Positions 15,851 through 23,790 of a DNA stretch of 34,080 nt are shown here, piece after piece. Position numbers and translations under genes: made by a program. The first letter of the stretch is position 1, and the number at the start of each line of letters is the position of its first letter. This DNA comes from Aneurinibacillus aneurinilyticus ATCC 12856 (GTDB lineage: Bacteria; Bacillota; Bacilli; Aneurinibacillales; Aneurinibacillaceae). The notes below the pieces were generated by a model. That model saw only the letters and a list, made by a program, of their open reading frames with translations. It did no database searches and was not told the DNA's origin. The stretch covers positions 51,379 to 85,458 of the forward strand of contig NZ_KE952920.1 of the NCBI RefSeq assembly GCF_000466385.1, given 5' to 3'.

Positions 15851-15906
15851 TGCAAAATAAATAGCCCAGTTTTATGCCGTGTGGCAGGGCAAAATAAAAA
15901 AAGCCC
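15851..15906 (-). terminator. Double hairpin with two T tracts between metallopeptidase and scaffold genes
   Basis: Minus strand: GGGC-TTTTTTTATTTT-GCCC is followed by GCCC/GGGC (890-887 with 867-864 of the 15.8 kb line) enclosing TGCC/GGCA, then TATTTATTTTGC. The middle GCCC can pair with either neighbour. It fills the 96-base gap. Confidence 0.6.
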
Positions 15907-16202
15907 TATTCGGACTTTAACCAAGCAAAATCATTATCTTTTAAAACTTGATGCAAAATGATACTGACACGGTTAACAAAATCCTCGTCTTGTTCTTCGA
16001 ATCCAGCTTCTTCAATACAAGCATGTAGCATTTCATGGATAAATGTCTGATGTTGTTTATCCATTGACATATTTGATTTAATCCGTATCAGGGCTTTTTG
16101 ATAAATGCACTCACCCATATCACCAGGATCGTTATTTAATTCCTCTGCCTTTTCGACTGTATAATCAACACCAACAATCTTAATTTTATCCGGCAACATC
16201 AT
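15906..16202 (-). CDS. Small HEXXH metallopeptidase-like protein
   Basis: 98-residue protein with the zinc motif HEMLH inside HQTFIHEMLHACIEEAGFEE, followed by an acidic stretch that may give the third ligand, as in ImmA/IrrE- or SprT-like domains. The N-terminus reads MMLPDKIKIVGVDYTVEKAE. The ATG at 16202 is chosen because GGGAGGGG lies just upstream; the open frame extends 18 codons further but overlaps MuF. It sits between MuF and scaffold, where other phages carry a capsid maturation protease. That role is only a possibility, since the fold is unrelated to known capsid proteases. T-rich hairpins follow. Confidence 0.82.
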   Translation of the reverse strand: MMLPDKIKIVGVDYTVEKAEELNNDPGDMGECIYQKALIRIKSNMSMDKQHQTFIHEMLHACIEEAGFEEQDEDFVNRVSIILHQVLKDNDFAWLKSE

Positions 16203-16219
16203 TTCACCCCTCCCTCTCA

Positions 16220-17269
16220 TCAAGCGGCCAACTTCGGCAAATATTGTTTCTTCCATTGCTCATAATTTATATCAGCAGGAATGCGGATCGGTTTACCTCT
16301 CGCATCTCGCGCCAAGCGTAGCCCCTTCGTGCTTTCAAAGTACGGGATTGTCGTGCTGCGGCAGAAAGGATGCAACGGCGGGCAATTCACACCTATCTGC
16401 TTGTCAGCAAGGTCAAACACCTGGTTGTCCATTTTTTGACACGCCTTGCTTGTCTTCCTGTCCAGCGTGGCAAGGAACTGGTATTTCTGTATGCCTGCCT
16501 CCTCATACGCCTTCATAGACGCCTGATTTGCCACGTAGGAGCTTTCTGTGCGTACCAAGCGCACTGCATTGGCATAACTGGTTTCCATGCGCTCAGCGAC
16601 AGCCTTTGAGGTCTGCCGGATATCTTTGCCTTGAATAAAAGCCTGCGTTATTTCTTCCTCAAGTACCTGTGTAAGTCGTTGTCGATCCTGCCAGATACGT
16701 TTTGAATAATTGGCACCGCTCCACGGCGTTTCTAGAATGGTCTGTACGGCCTGTTTATTCAAAACAGTGACCGTTGTTGCCATCCCTAGCCCCTGTTGTA
16801 CGGCGAATGTCGTCTGATAGTAGGAGTCGTCAGCACTCTCTTCTAGGTGCTCCTCAAAGATTTCTTCCTGCTCCTGCTTCAGTTCAGCAAACTGTACGTT
16901 GATTTGTGCCATGAGCTGTTCCATGCGAGTCACCCGGGCACGTGCTGACAAGGTGTTTAATTCAAGCAACAGAAGTTTGTCACCTGTCTTCTCAATGCGC
17001 TCAATATATTCTTTGATATCCATGCGCCATTGCTTGAACTCGTTTTTGTTGAGGTACACAAGGGCCTGCTGGTATGTCATGCCATTCTCGCTACCATATC
17101 GGGCCACAAACGCCGTAATTTCCCTTTCGATCTCACGCTTAGACTTACGATAAGCCCGAAAGATTTTTCTTTCAGTGGCCGTTGTTCGCTTGATATCAGC
17201 GCCTGTGATTTCCTCCATACGTTTGTTCCAGTATTCCGAGGACGGCAGGGTTACTTTCTCGTCACTCAT
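16220..17269 (-). CDS. MuF/SPP1 gp7-like minor head protein
   Basis: 349-residue minor capsid protein. Strongly helical first 180 residues precede the conserved MuF domain: AVRLVRTESSYVANQASMKA, YQFLATLDRKTSKACQKMDN, then VNCPPLHPFCRSTTIPYF. This signature is diagnostic of the SPP1 gp7/Mu gpF family. Homologues bind the portal and travel in the virion, often ejected with DNA. No C-terminal toxin domain is attached. The start overlaps the 62-residue gene by 8 bases. Confidence 0.93.
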   Translation of the reverse strand: MSDEKVTLPSSEYWNKRMEEITGADIKRTTATERKIFRAYRKSKREIEREITAFVARYGSENGMTYQQALVYLNKNEFKQWRMDIKEYIERIEKTGDKLLLLELNTLSARARVTRMEQLMAQINVQFAELKQEQEEIFEEHLEESADDSYYQTTFAVQQGLGMATTVTVLNKQAVQTILETPWSGANYSKRIWQDRQRLTQVLEEEITQAFIQGKDIRQTSKAVAERMETSYANAVRLVRTESSYVANQASMKAYEEAGIQKYQFLATLDRKTSKACQKMDNQVFDLADKQIGVNCPPLHPFCRSTTIPYFESTKGLRLARDARGKPIRIPADINYEQWKKQYLPKLAA

Positions 17270-17450
17270 GTTGTATCACTGCGTCATATATTGATTTCAA
17301 TGCACACCATTTATGAAAAGCAGAATCGCTCTCTAAACCAATCTTTGCGACCCTTGCAATGCCGTCCATTTCCTCAGCTAACCCAATAACAAAGTCATGT
17401 GTTAATTCACCAGATTCGCATATGCTTTTTACCTTATCAGCCAAACTCAT
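17262..17450 (-). CDS. Small protein of unknown function (62 aa) between portal and MuF
   Basis: Not recognised. MSLADKVKSICESGELTHDF followed by a helical region (HKWCALKSIYDAVIQHE). Two cysteines are present with no metal motif. The ribosome site GGAGGG lies 6 bases before the ATG, and the end overlaps MuF by 8 bases (ATGAGTGA), so it is a genuine, translationally coupled gene. Small proteins are often found here in Bacillales prophages; no function is claimed. Confidence 0.78.
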   Translation of the reverse strand: MSLADKVKSICESGELTHDFVIGLAEEMDGIARVAKIGLESDSAFHKWCALKSIYDAVIQHE

Positions 17451-17476
17451 AGAATCCCTCCAATTACCAAAAGAGC

Positions 17477-18838
17477 TTATTCAGGAAATTGATAATCGTC
17501 TTGCATCCGTTTCGCTTTCTCTTCCCTTTCCTGTTGCATCAGCCACAGCTCATCATCTGGGTTTTCAATAAAAGATAGCTGCGCGATGCGTGTTCTATCT
17601 GAAATCGTACCGACAAGCATCGAATTTGCTTGCGCCTCGTCCAGGATATGTTTTGGAAAGGTCCGACTAAACGTCATATCAACGTCAAGATAATCAAGCA
17701 TGATATTTTTCTTTCTCCACGCCGATGCTAACACCTGGAACATTTCCCTGAAGCCTTTTTTCATCTTGGCCTCTGTAGTTGATGCCTTGTTTTCTAAGTT
17801 TTGCAGTTTATAGCGCAGTGCAGGGCCTGTATGATTGCCGCCAAAATACCTGTCTTTGAAGTTAATTCCGCCTACTACGTTCCATAAGTCCTCTTCCAAG
17901 CGGTCCAAGTGCTTCTCTATAAACTCGGTTGCCATCTCTTTTGTTAGGAACTGGGCGTTTACGCTGTTTCCATCTGGCAATTCTAGTACACCCGTCTGCT
18001 TCAGCTTTTCAAGTGCATCGTCTTCCAACCTAGCGCCCGTGATAAGCAAATAAGCGAGTCGAAATTGCTCAATCTCGCTATTTACATCGCTGACAGTGCG
18101 ATCATATGCATCGATTAATTCTAGGGCGTTCTGTGCATCCCCCTGCCACTCATCGTTATTCGGGAAACAAAGTAATGGTACGTAATCAAACAAATGCTCT
18201 TTTGGCTCCCCTAAAAGAATGTACTCGCCTGAATTCGCGTCTTTCTCATAGAGGTAGATAAAACGGTCATCGTAAAACTCCGCGCGCTCCACAGCCTTAA
18301 TCTGGCCGTCTATGAACCTGTTAATTGTGTAATAGCGTAGTGCATGTGTAACCTTCTCCCCATCTGGCGAGATAAACGCGACATCAAACGGTAGTACGCT
18401 TTTTGCCCGTTCTTTACCTTCAGGACATACATACATCAGCAAAGCACCATAAGAGCAGATTGACGCCATCAGGCATGTTCTCACAGCCACATCATGGAAC
18501 GAGTTGCGCCGCATAAAGTCGTCAATTTCCGCCATCGCCCGCTCTCGTATTGCCTCGTTGCCATTCTCTTCATCCGTGTTATACGAAAAAGACACCGGCT
18601 TCCCCATCATGTACCCGACCTTCTGGTCAATGATTAGGGAATAGGTGTCCACGTTGATTTTATTATTGATTTTTGTATCTTCCAGCTCACCGAGCTTACG
18701 TGTCATAATCGGCACTTGTTTGGCTTTATAGCGCTGGTATGCTTCTAACATTTTCATTCTTTTTGGTCGGTGTTTATCAATCAGCATCTTAATGAGCATC
18801 GGACTGACTTCTGTTCCCTGTAAATCCAAAAACAGCAT
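17477..18838 (-). CDS. Portal protein (SPP1 gp6-like)
   Basis: 453-residue portal. Features of the SPP1 gp6 family are HRPKRMKMLEAYQRYKAKQ at the N-terminus, the DQKVGYMMGKPVSFSYNTD segment, LLGEPKEHLFDYVPLLCFP, the crown/stem helices around DAYDRTVSDVNSEIEQFRLA, and SGPALR-like NHTGPALRYKLQNLENKAST near the C-terminus. Twelve copies would form the DNA entry channel and bind TerL. It follows terL by 14 bases. Confidence 0.93.
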   Translation of the reverse strand: MLFLDLQGTEVSPMLIKMLIDKHRPKRMKMLEAYQRYKAKQVPIMTRKLGELEDTKINNKINVDTYSLIIDQKVGYMMGKPVSFSYNTDEENGNEAIRERAMAEIDDFMRRNSFHDVAVRTCLMASICSYGALLMYVCPEGKERAKSVLPFDVAFISPDGEKVTHALRYYTINRFIDGQIKAVERAEFYDDRFIYLYEKDANSGEYILLGEPKEHLFDYVPLLCFPNNDEWQGDAQNALELIDAYDRTVSDVNSEIEQFRLAYLLITGARLEDDALEKLKQTGVLELPDGNSVNAQFLTKEMATEFIEKHLDRLEEDLWNVVGGINFKDRYFGGNHTGPALRYKLQNLENKASTTEAKMKKGFREMFQVLASAWRKKNIMLDYLDVDMTFSRTFPKHILDEAQANSMLVGTISDRTRIAQLSFIENPDDELWLMQQEREEKAKRMQDDYQFPE

Positions 18839-18852
18839 GATTTCACCTCCTC

Positions 18853-20103
18853 TTAAATCTTGATACGATGGCGTTTGAAGCCGTCGTTTGCTTTGATGGT
18901 ATTCTGTGTCATCAAGTCCTCACAGCCATACCGGATAGCATCAATCAAGTGATTGTCCTTATCCACTGGAACGGGCAACACATTGCCGTATTTGTCCTCT
19001 TTCCACTTGTACTTTTGGAACTCTAGCTTAGCATTCACGCAACGCACATCAATGATGATCTTCTGCCGTTTTAGCCAGTCGATACCGAAATTCACACTAT
19101 CTGGTCCTTTCTTAGCTGGAATGGCCCGTACACCAAATTGACAAAGCTCCTTGATAGATTTTGGCTCTGATGAATCACAGGTTACTACTTGCCTATCAAT
19201 AATTTTCTTTACTTCTTCAGCCAACAGGTCATTGGTCAGCTCCGTCATGTACAGCTCGTCCAGAATATAAAGCGTTTTGCGCTTGCGGTCATAATGCATG
19301 TGTGCCAGCGCATTCGGATCGTCGGAGAAACCGAAATCCAGACCATTGTTGAATCGGTCGAACGTTTGCCGGATTTCTGACAGGTCCTGTACTTCCCAAT
19401 TCTTGAAGATGACATTCCCAAGCACGCCCCAATTTCCAAGCGTATAAACCTCGTAATAATACTTGTCTGTTTCTTCCTCCAGTGCGCGGCGGTCATCCTC
19501 TTCCAGAAAGTCGTTGTCCTTGTACGTTGTTTTAAGAATAATGACTTTTTCATCTCGATAGAAGTTCTTATCATCCTGCCAGCCGCTGAAGTATTGCCTA
19601 TAAATCCAATGGTCCTGTAGCACAGGGTTAAACGAGAGAATCAAACGCTTAGGTACGACAGAACGACCACGCAGACGCTTGTCCAATTGTTTAACAGCTT
19701 CATACTTTGTCTCAGTAGCTTCTTCTACCCAAACATCTGTGATAACGCCATCGATGGGTGTTACCGATTTGATTTTCTCTGGGTCATCCAAGCCACAGAA
19801 AAGGATTTGCTTGTTATTCAATAGACAAGTGATAACTAGGTCAGACTTGTTGATATCGAAGTATGGTCTTAATCCCATCGCAAGAATCGCTTTTGTAATC
19901 TCATTGAACACAGAACGCTTAATGGTGTTCATGACATTCCTGACAATCAAGTAATTCCTATGACCTTCTAGGACATCCAAGACAGTACGTTGTGAGAGAA
20001 AGAAGGATTTCCCCGATGATGAGCCACCGAAGAAAAGCTGATAGCGTGTATTATCTTGTAGAAACGGCAAATACGCTTGATTAATCGTTACGTCGATGTT
20101 CAT
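18853..20103 (-). CDS. terL: Terminase large subunit
   Basis: 416-residue packaging motor of the PBSX/SPP1 type. The ATPase has Walker A GGSSSGKS (about residues 26-33) and Walker B-like ITDVWVEEAT with the catalytic Glu. The C-terminal nuclease holds FGFSDDPNALAHMHYD-type Asp motifs (GLDFGFSDDPN), VTCDSSEPKSIKELCQFGV and the final DKDNHLIDAIRYGCED, the RNase H-like metal site. I start at the ATG of MNIDVTINQAYLPF (20103), because the 22 upstream codons overlap terS and lack a ribosome site. It overlaps terS by 23 bases. Confidence 0.94.
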   Translation of the reverse strand: MNIDVTINQAYLPFLQDNTRYQLFFGGSSSGKSFFLSQRTVLDVLEGHRNYLIVRNVMNTIKRSVFNEITKAILAMGLRPYFDINKSDLVITCLLNNKQILFCGLDDPEKIKSVTPIDGVITDVWVEEATETKYEAVKQLDKRLRGRSVVPKRLILSFNPVLQDHWIYRQYFSGWQDDKNFYRDEKVIILKTTYKDNDFLEEDDRRALEEETDKYYYEVYTLGNWGVLGNVIFKNWEVQDLSEIRQTFDRFNNGLDFGFSDDPNALAHMHYDRKRKTLYILDELYMTELTNDLLAEEVKKIIDRQVVTCDSSEPKSIKELCQFGVRAIPAKKGPDSVNFGIDWLKRQKIIIDVRCVNAKLEFQKYKWKEDKYGNVLPVPVDKDNHLIDAIRYGCEDLMTQNTIKANDGFKRHRIKI

Positions 20104-20584
20104 CTTTCGAACCCCGTACATTGATATTAATTTGCAGGTCGCCTGATTGCTCAACCTCTTGCTTATCACGCCATTTATCCGGCCTACGATTCTTCAACCA
20201 GAAGATTTGAGCTGTAGTATCTGGTTGGACTTCTTTCACAACCTCCTTAATCGGGACCATTTCAAATATCCAATTCCCTTCTTCATCCTCCATAATGTTG
20301 CCGAATTCATCTTTTTTAGGCATTCGCTCTTTCGTTACTTCTACGTATTTGTAACCTAACGCACGCTTTAGCAACGCATTCTCAACCTCAATGTCAACAA
20401 CTTCCTTTCCCTTTTTTAAGGTGTAAGAAATGTCGGGATAGCGCTTTTTCCAATCGTAAAGCGTTTGACGGCTAATACCAATGTTTTTAGCTATCTGCTC
20501 ATCTGTGAGCCCGTCACGCGCCCAGCCTTCTAATAGTGTTAGTCCTTCTGGCGTTATCCACTCTTGCCATCTTCCTTTTGCCAT
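20081..20584 (-). CDS. terS: Terminase small subunit
   Basis: 167-residue DNA-recognition subunit of the terminase. The N-terminal helix-turn-helix reads DEQIAKNIGISRQTLYDWKK, followed by the Ala/Leu helical oligomerisation region (VENALLKRALGYKYVEVTKE) and a C-terminal TTAQIFWLKNRRPDKWRDKQ. That last motif is shared by PBSX-like small subunits (XtmA). It precedes terL with a short overlap. It would bind the packaging start site, which usually lies in or near this gene. Confidence 0.92.
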   Translation of the reverse strand: MAKGRWQEWITPEGLTLLEGWARDGLTDEQIAKNIGISRQTLYDWKKRYPDISYTLKKGKEVVDIEVENALLKRALGYKYVEVTKERMPKKDEFGNIMEDEEGNWIFEMVPIKEVVKEVQPDTTAQIFWLKNRRPDKWRDKQEVEQSGDLQININVRGSKDEHRRND

Positions 20585-20609
20585 CTACATCACCACCCAC
20601 CTCCGAGGC

Positions 20610-20636
20610 AAAATAAAAAGCACCCCCTAAGGATGC
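20610..20636 (-). terminator. Terminator-like hairpin before terS
   Basis: Minus-strand stem GCATCC / GGGTGC with one G-U pair, followed by TTTTTATTTTGCC. It fills the 65-base gap between the Cys-rich protein and terS. Confidence 0.6.
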
Positions 20637-20649
20637 TTTGTCGCTTGCT

Positions 20650-20970
20650 TTATTGTTCATACACCATTCTTCCAAGTTGATTGATTTTCTTAAGTGCATC
20701 AAGTGACCAACGATTTTGCCCTTCTTTTACTTCTTCGAAGAGTTCTTCCTCTAAACTAAAGTAGTCTTTCTTAAGCCAGGACAACTCCCAAAGATTATGA
20801 AACTTGTTCCCTTCTCCTGTGCGGTCCAGTCTAACTGTACATTCCTTACACCAGATTAAAAAGTCATCTATTTTATCATGATAACTTTTACCCTCTACCA
20901 TGATATTTCCTGACCAATCCGTTAACTCTTTCCCGCATTCATCGCATTTCGGACATTTATGTTTCAACAT
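20650..20970 (-). CDS. Small Cys-rich (zinc-ribbon-like) protein, first gene of the late unit
   Basis: 106-residue protein of unknown function. MLKHKCPKCDECGKELTDW has three closely spaced cysteines (C6, C9, C12), and IWCKEC gives two more, a plausible zinc ribbon. The C-terminal half is acidic and helical (FSLEEELFEEVKEGQN). The ATG at 20970 is chosen for the strong AAAGGGGG 7 bases upstream; the open frame extends 12 codons upstream without one. It sits between the putative late promoter and terS. DNA or RNA binding is inferred only from the cysteine pattern. Confidence 0.78.
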   Translation of the reverse strand: MLKHKCPKCDECGKELTDWSGNIMVEGKSYHDKIDDFLIWCKECTVRLDRTGEGNKFHNLWELSWLKKDYFSLEEELFEEVKEGQNRWSLDALKKINQLGRMVYEQ

Positions 20971-21097
20971 ATATAATCCCCCTTTCTGCCTAATACCATT
21001 CGACAAAAGGAGATATTTTCCTGCAATAAAAAAGACCGCTCTTCCGGAACGCCTCTTCGCTTATCTTCTAGCACCTACTATAGTGCCGCTTCTAAAG

Positions 21098-21131
21098 CAA
21101 AATAAAAAGCCGAGTGAACTTTTCATCCGAC
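21098..21131 (-). terminator. Terminator-like hairpin in the late leader
   Basis: Minus-strand stem GTCGGATG / CACTCGGC (21131-21124 with 21116-21109, one mismatch, G-U pairs), loop AAAAGTT, followed by TTTTTATTTTGC. It lies about 80 bases downstream of the proposed late start site. The rest of the 315-base gap (20971-21285) holds the promoter, the repeats and two smaller inverted repeats (around 21071 and 21151) but no gene. Confidence 0.65.
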
Positions 21132-21219
21132 CGCGCATTTTGCCGTTATTCTGAGAAACTACTCAGTATTTATATTCTCGTTCTTCTCCGTCTCTTTTTA
21201 ACTTGCCCCATGCTACCAT

Positions 21220-21225
21220 ATTATC
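21220..21225 (-). promoter_or_regulatory. Putative activator-dependent late promoter, -10 box
   Basis: Minus-strand GATAAT (5 of 6 to consensus). Seventeen bases upstream there is GGAACA instead of a recognisable -35. That sequence belongs to the last of five phased GGGAA repeats, so the regulator bound there would replace -35 contact. The next gene cluster downstream is the terminase module. Confidence 0.55.
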
Positions 21226-21242
21226 ACGGAAAAAAGCGTTTT

Positions 21243-21296
21243 TGTTCCCAATGTTTTCCCGTTTTTTTCCCACCTTTTTCCCACTTTATTCCCACC
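21243..21296 (-). repeat. Five 11-bp-phased GGGAA repeats (putative late-regulator operator)
   Basis: On the plus strand TTCCC occurs at 21245, 21256, 21267, 21278 and 21289, exactly 11 bases apart. On the minus strand the units are GTGGGAATAAA, GTGGGAAAAAG, GTGGGAAAAAA, ACGGGAAAACA and TTGGGAACAAA. The first overlaps the last codons and stop of the regulator gene; the last reaches the -35 region. Confidence 0.85.
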
Positions 21297-21927
21297 CTGC
21301 TAAATGTGCATATTTCTCAAGCGCTCGCGGCCTCCATCGGTAAAAAACACTTTTAGAAATACCCATTATCATAGTGATCTCTTTCCACGACTTCTTTTCG
21401 ATATAGTGGAGTCTCAGCAGATCGGCAAAATGTGCATACTGCTCTTTCATCACCTCCAGTACTTTATCAATTTGATCTTTTTCTGCCTGAAGGTCCTGAA
21501 ACTTGGCCACACGTTCTAATACCTCCGCAAGATCATCTCGCCGCCCTGCTCGGGCTTCCACCACTCTTGAAATCTTCTGTATCACTTCTTGTAGGGATTT
21601 CTCGTCTTCTTTATTTACAGGCCTGCATTCTTGTATGACTTTAAGTTGCGCTCGGATCCCTGTTGGGTGCGAGTGATTAAGCAAGTAGGTATTCACTGTT
21701 TGCTCTAGCTTCTGTTCTTTCATAGTCAAATACATATACCTTGGCATTCCACGTAGCTTCCGATGAAGATCCTGTAGGTGATCGTCTTCACTCAATCGGC
21801 TCACAGTAATACCATTCCCAACACTGTATGTCTGGAGGACACGAAGCCGATTGACAATATCTTGATAGCTTGATAACTGTGTAATAACAAGCTGTTCAAC
21901 CCTTGGTGTGATCGCTGCGTTTATCAT
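21286..21927 (-). CDS. Late transcription regulator, ArpU/RinA-like with sigma-70 region 4-type HTH
   Basis: 213-residue regulator placed between replication and packaging genes, where ArpU/RinA/Xpf-type late activators lie. The last 60 residues contain LLRLHYIEKKSWKEITMIMG and ISKSVFYRWRPRALEKYA, a sigma region-4-like helix-turn-helix. The first 160 residues are helical (QQ/KE-rich) and probably mediate oligomerisation or polymerase contact. Its coding end overlaps the first of five phased repeats that lead into a -10 box, so it may bind there and activate the late operon. It overlaps the helicase stop by 4 bases. Family level is secure, exact family less so. Confidence 0.82.
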   Translation of the reverse strand: MINAAITPRVEQLVITQLSSYQDIVNRLRVLQTYSVGNGITVSRLSEDDHLQDLHRKLRGMPRYMYLTMKEQKLEQTVNTYLLNHSHPTGIRAQLKVIQECRPVNKEDEKSLQEVIQKISRVVEARAGRRDDLAEVLERVAKFQDLQAEKDQIDKVLEVMKEQYAHFADLLRLHYIEKKSWKEITMIMGISKSVFYRWRPRALEKYAHLAGWE

Positions 21928-23306
21928 ACTACTCTCACCCTCTCTATTCTCGCTTTTACTGCTTGCATTAGTGCTTCTTGTCCATCTGCTTTTCGTTCCA
22001 GTGCAATTACAGCCTCTTCATCCATCGTATCCTCAGCTACTAACCGCATGACTACAATTCGTCGTGTTTGGCCTTGTCGGTGTACCCTGGCATTTGCCTG
22101 TTGGTCCTCTTCTAAGCTCCATATCTGGTCAAACCATACAACAGTCTGGCAGCTCGACTCCTGAAGATTCAGGCCATGTCCGGCACTTTTCGGGTGTAAT
22201 AGCAGAAGTGGTATTTGGTCATTGTTCCAATCAACTATATCCTGGTTCCCGTCTTTACCCTTTCGTAAAATTCGGGCTTGTGGGAATCGTTCTTGGATAC
22301 GGGCTAAACTATGCTTGAAGTTATAAAACACCATCACAGGCTTTCCTTGTGCTGCCTCGATGATATCCTCTAGTGCGTCCAGCTTTGCATCATGGATTAA
22401 CTTAATTCCTTTTTCCTCGTCATAAACTGCACCTGAAGCCATTTGCAAAAGCTTGTTGCTCAAGACAGCTGCTGTGGTAGCAACGACATCTGCATCCTGA
22501 TAAGGTAGAAGCAAGTCCCGTTCTAGTTTTCTATACAAATCCCTCGCTTTATCAGACAGCCGAATTTGTACGATGCGATCAATCCGTTCCGGGAGCTCCA
22601 GCCAATCATCAGCCTTCATACTTACAACAATGTCGCTGATTGCGTCGTAAATTCTCTGTTCGGCTTCCTTCTTCTCATGCCATTTGTAGACAATATGCCC
22701 GCTACGCTCTCCAGGGACAAAATATCGATCACGAAAACTGGTGATTGTTTTGCCTAATCGCTCCCCTTGGTCCAACAGATAAATTTGTGGCCACAAATCC
22801 ATAAGGCTATTTGGTGCAGGTGTCCCAGTTAAACCGATTAGGCGTTTCATCATCGGCCGCACTCGCCGCAACGCTCGGAAACGTTTGGATTTTGGGTTTT
22901 TAAAACTACTAAGCTCATCAATTACGACAGTCTCAAAATCCCATTTGGTACCCAGCTCACCCACTAACCACTCAACGTTTTCCCTATTAATCACATAGAT
23001 ATCCGCATCAGCTTTTAACGCTTTTCGGCGTTGAATCGCACTCCCAAGTACTTTACTAATTCGTAAATGTTGTAGATGGTCCCACTTCTCAACTTCCCTT
23101 GCCCATGTATCATCTGCTACTCGAAGAGGTGCAATTACTAATACTCGACTTGCGTCAAAGTAATCATTCAGTAACAGGTCAATCGCGGTCAGCGTAGAAA
23201 CTGTTTTCCCTAAGCCCATATCTAGCAAGAGGGCTATATAATTCGTATCTAGAATCTGTTGTGTAGCATACTCCTGGTATTGGTGTGGTTTATATTTCAC
23301 TATCAA
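21924..23306 (-). CDS. SNF2-family helicase/ATPase
   Basis: 460-residue phage Swi2/Snf2-type DNA translocase. Motif I is LLLDMGLGKTVSTLTA (K34), motif II VVIDELSSFK (DEL rather than DEAH), motif III LIGLTGTPAPNSLMD, and motifs V-VI HGLNLQESSCQTVVWF and QANARVHRQGQTRRIVVMRL. It overlaps the VRR-NUC gene by 17 bases, and this pair is common in Firmicutes phages, probably acting together on recombination or branched DNA. The start is TTG at 23306 with AGGAG 4 bases upstream; a GTG two codons later is an alternative. Confidence 0.93.
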   Translation of the reverse strand: MIVKYKPHQYQEYATQQILDTNYIALLLDMGLGKTVSTLTAIDLLLNDYFDASRVLVIAPLRVADDTWAREVEKWDHLQHLRISKVLGSAIQRRKALKADADIYVINRENVEWLVGELGTKWDFETVVIDELSSFKNPKSKRFRALRRVRPMMKRLIGLTGTPAPNSLMDLWPQIYLLDQGERLGKTITSFRDRYFVPGERSGHIVYKWHEKKEAEQRIYDAISDIVVSMKADDWLELPERIDRIVQIRLSDKARDLYRKLERDLLLPYQDADVVATTAAVLSNKLLQMASGAVYDEEKGIKLIHDAKLDALEDIIEAAQGKPVMVFYNFKHSLARIQERFPQARILRKGKDGNQDIVDWNNDQIPLLLLHPKSAGHGLNLQESSCQTVVWFDQIWSLEEDQQANARVHRQGQTRRIVVMRLVAEDTMDEEAVIALERKADGQEALMQAVKARIERVRVV

Positions 23307-23790
23307 ACATCTCCTGTAGAAATGACAAAATATCCTGATTTGAACTTAGGCAGTAGAACGGGACACCTAAATCCAAAATTTGATCGGCTCGTTTTCGTTG
23401 CAGGGCCCTTAACTTCTTACCAGGTGCTTTCATTTCTACAAAAGCAACCCTTCCCCACGGAGCCATAACTACTCGATCAGGGACACCGGTAGTCCCAGGT
23501 GATGTGAATTTCCAACAAATCCCCCCGCGCTTTTCAACCTCTAAAACAAGTTTTTTCTCCAAAGTCGACTCACTTGGCTTTTTAAATGCGTCATCCTCAT
23601 ACATCTTCCAGGTATATTTGAAAGCAAGTATTTCCCCCTCAGATGCCTCGATGGCCTTTATTCGTGCCAACAGGGCAGCTTTATGCCCCCCGAGAGGGAA
23701 TTCATCATCTGCGGAAATCCGTCTAGCAAGATTGCCTACCGGTGACCCTTCATCTATCCATCGACAAATCCAATCTTTATAATGTTGCAT
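23290..23790 (-). CDS. VRR-NUC nuclease with an N-terminal YozE-SAM-like domain
   Basis: 166 residues. The C-terminal 95 residues are a VRR-NUC domain: KKLVLEVEKRGGICWKFTSP, GTTGVPDRVVMAPWGRVAFV and EMKAPGKKLRALQRKRADQI, giving the PD-(D/E)XK-type E, D and E-x-K catalytic residues. The first 45 residues (MQHYKDWICRWIDEGSPVGN, then ADDEFPLGGHKAALLARI) resemble the YozE SAM-like fold; this part is less certain. ATG 23790 is chosen for AGGAGG 9 bases upstream. Such nucleases act on branched or nicked DNA. It is followed by its helicase partner. Confidence 0.88.
   Translation of the reverse strand: MQHYKDWICRWIDEGSPVGNLARRISADDEFPLGGHKAALLARIKAIEASEGEILAFKYTWKMYEDDAFKKPSESTLEKKLVLEVEKRGGICWKFTSPGTTGVPDRVVMAPWGRVAFVEMKAPGKKLRALQRKRADQILDLGVPFYCLSSNQDILSFLQEMFDSEI

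Noticed and set aside
21159-21219. 18-codon ORF starting next to the late -10 box
   Set aside because: Its ATG lies upstream of the predicted transcription start and has no ribosome site.
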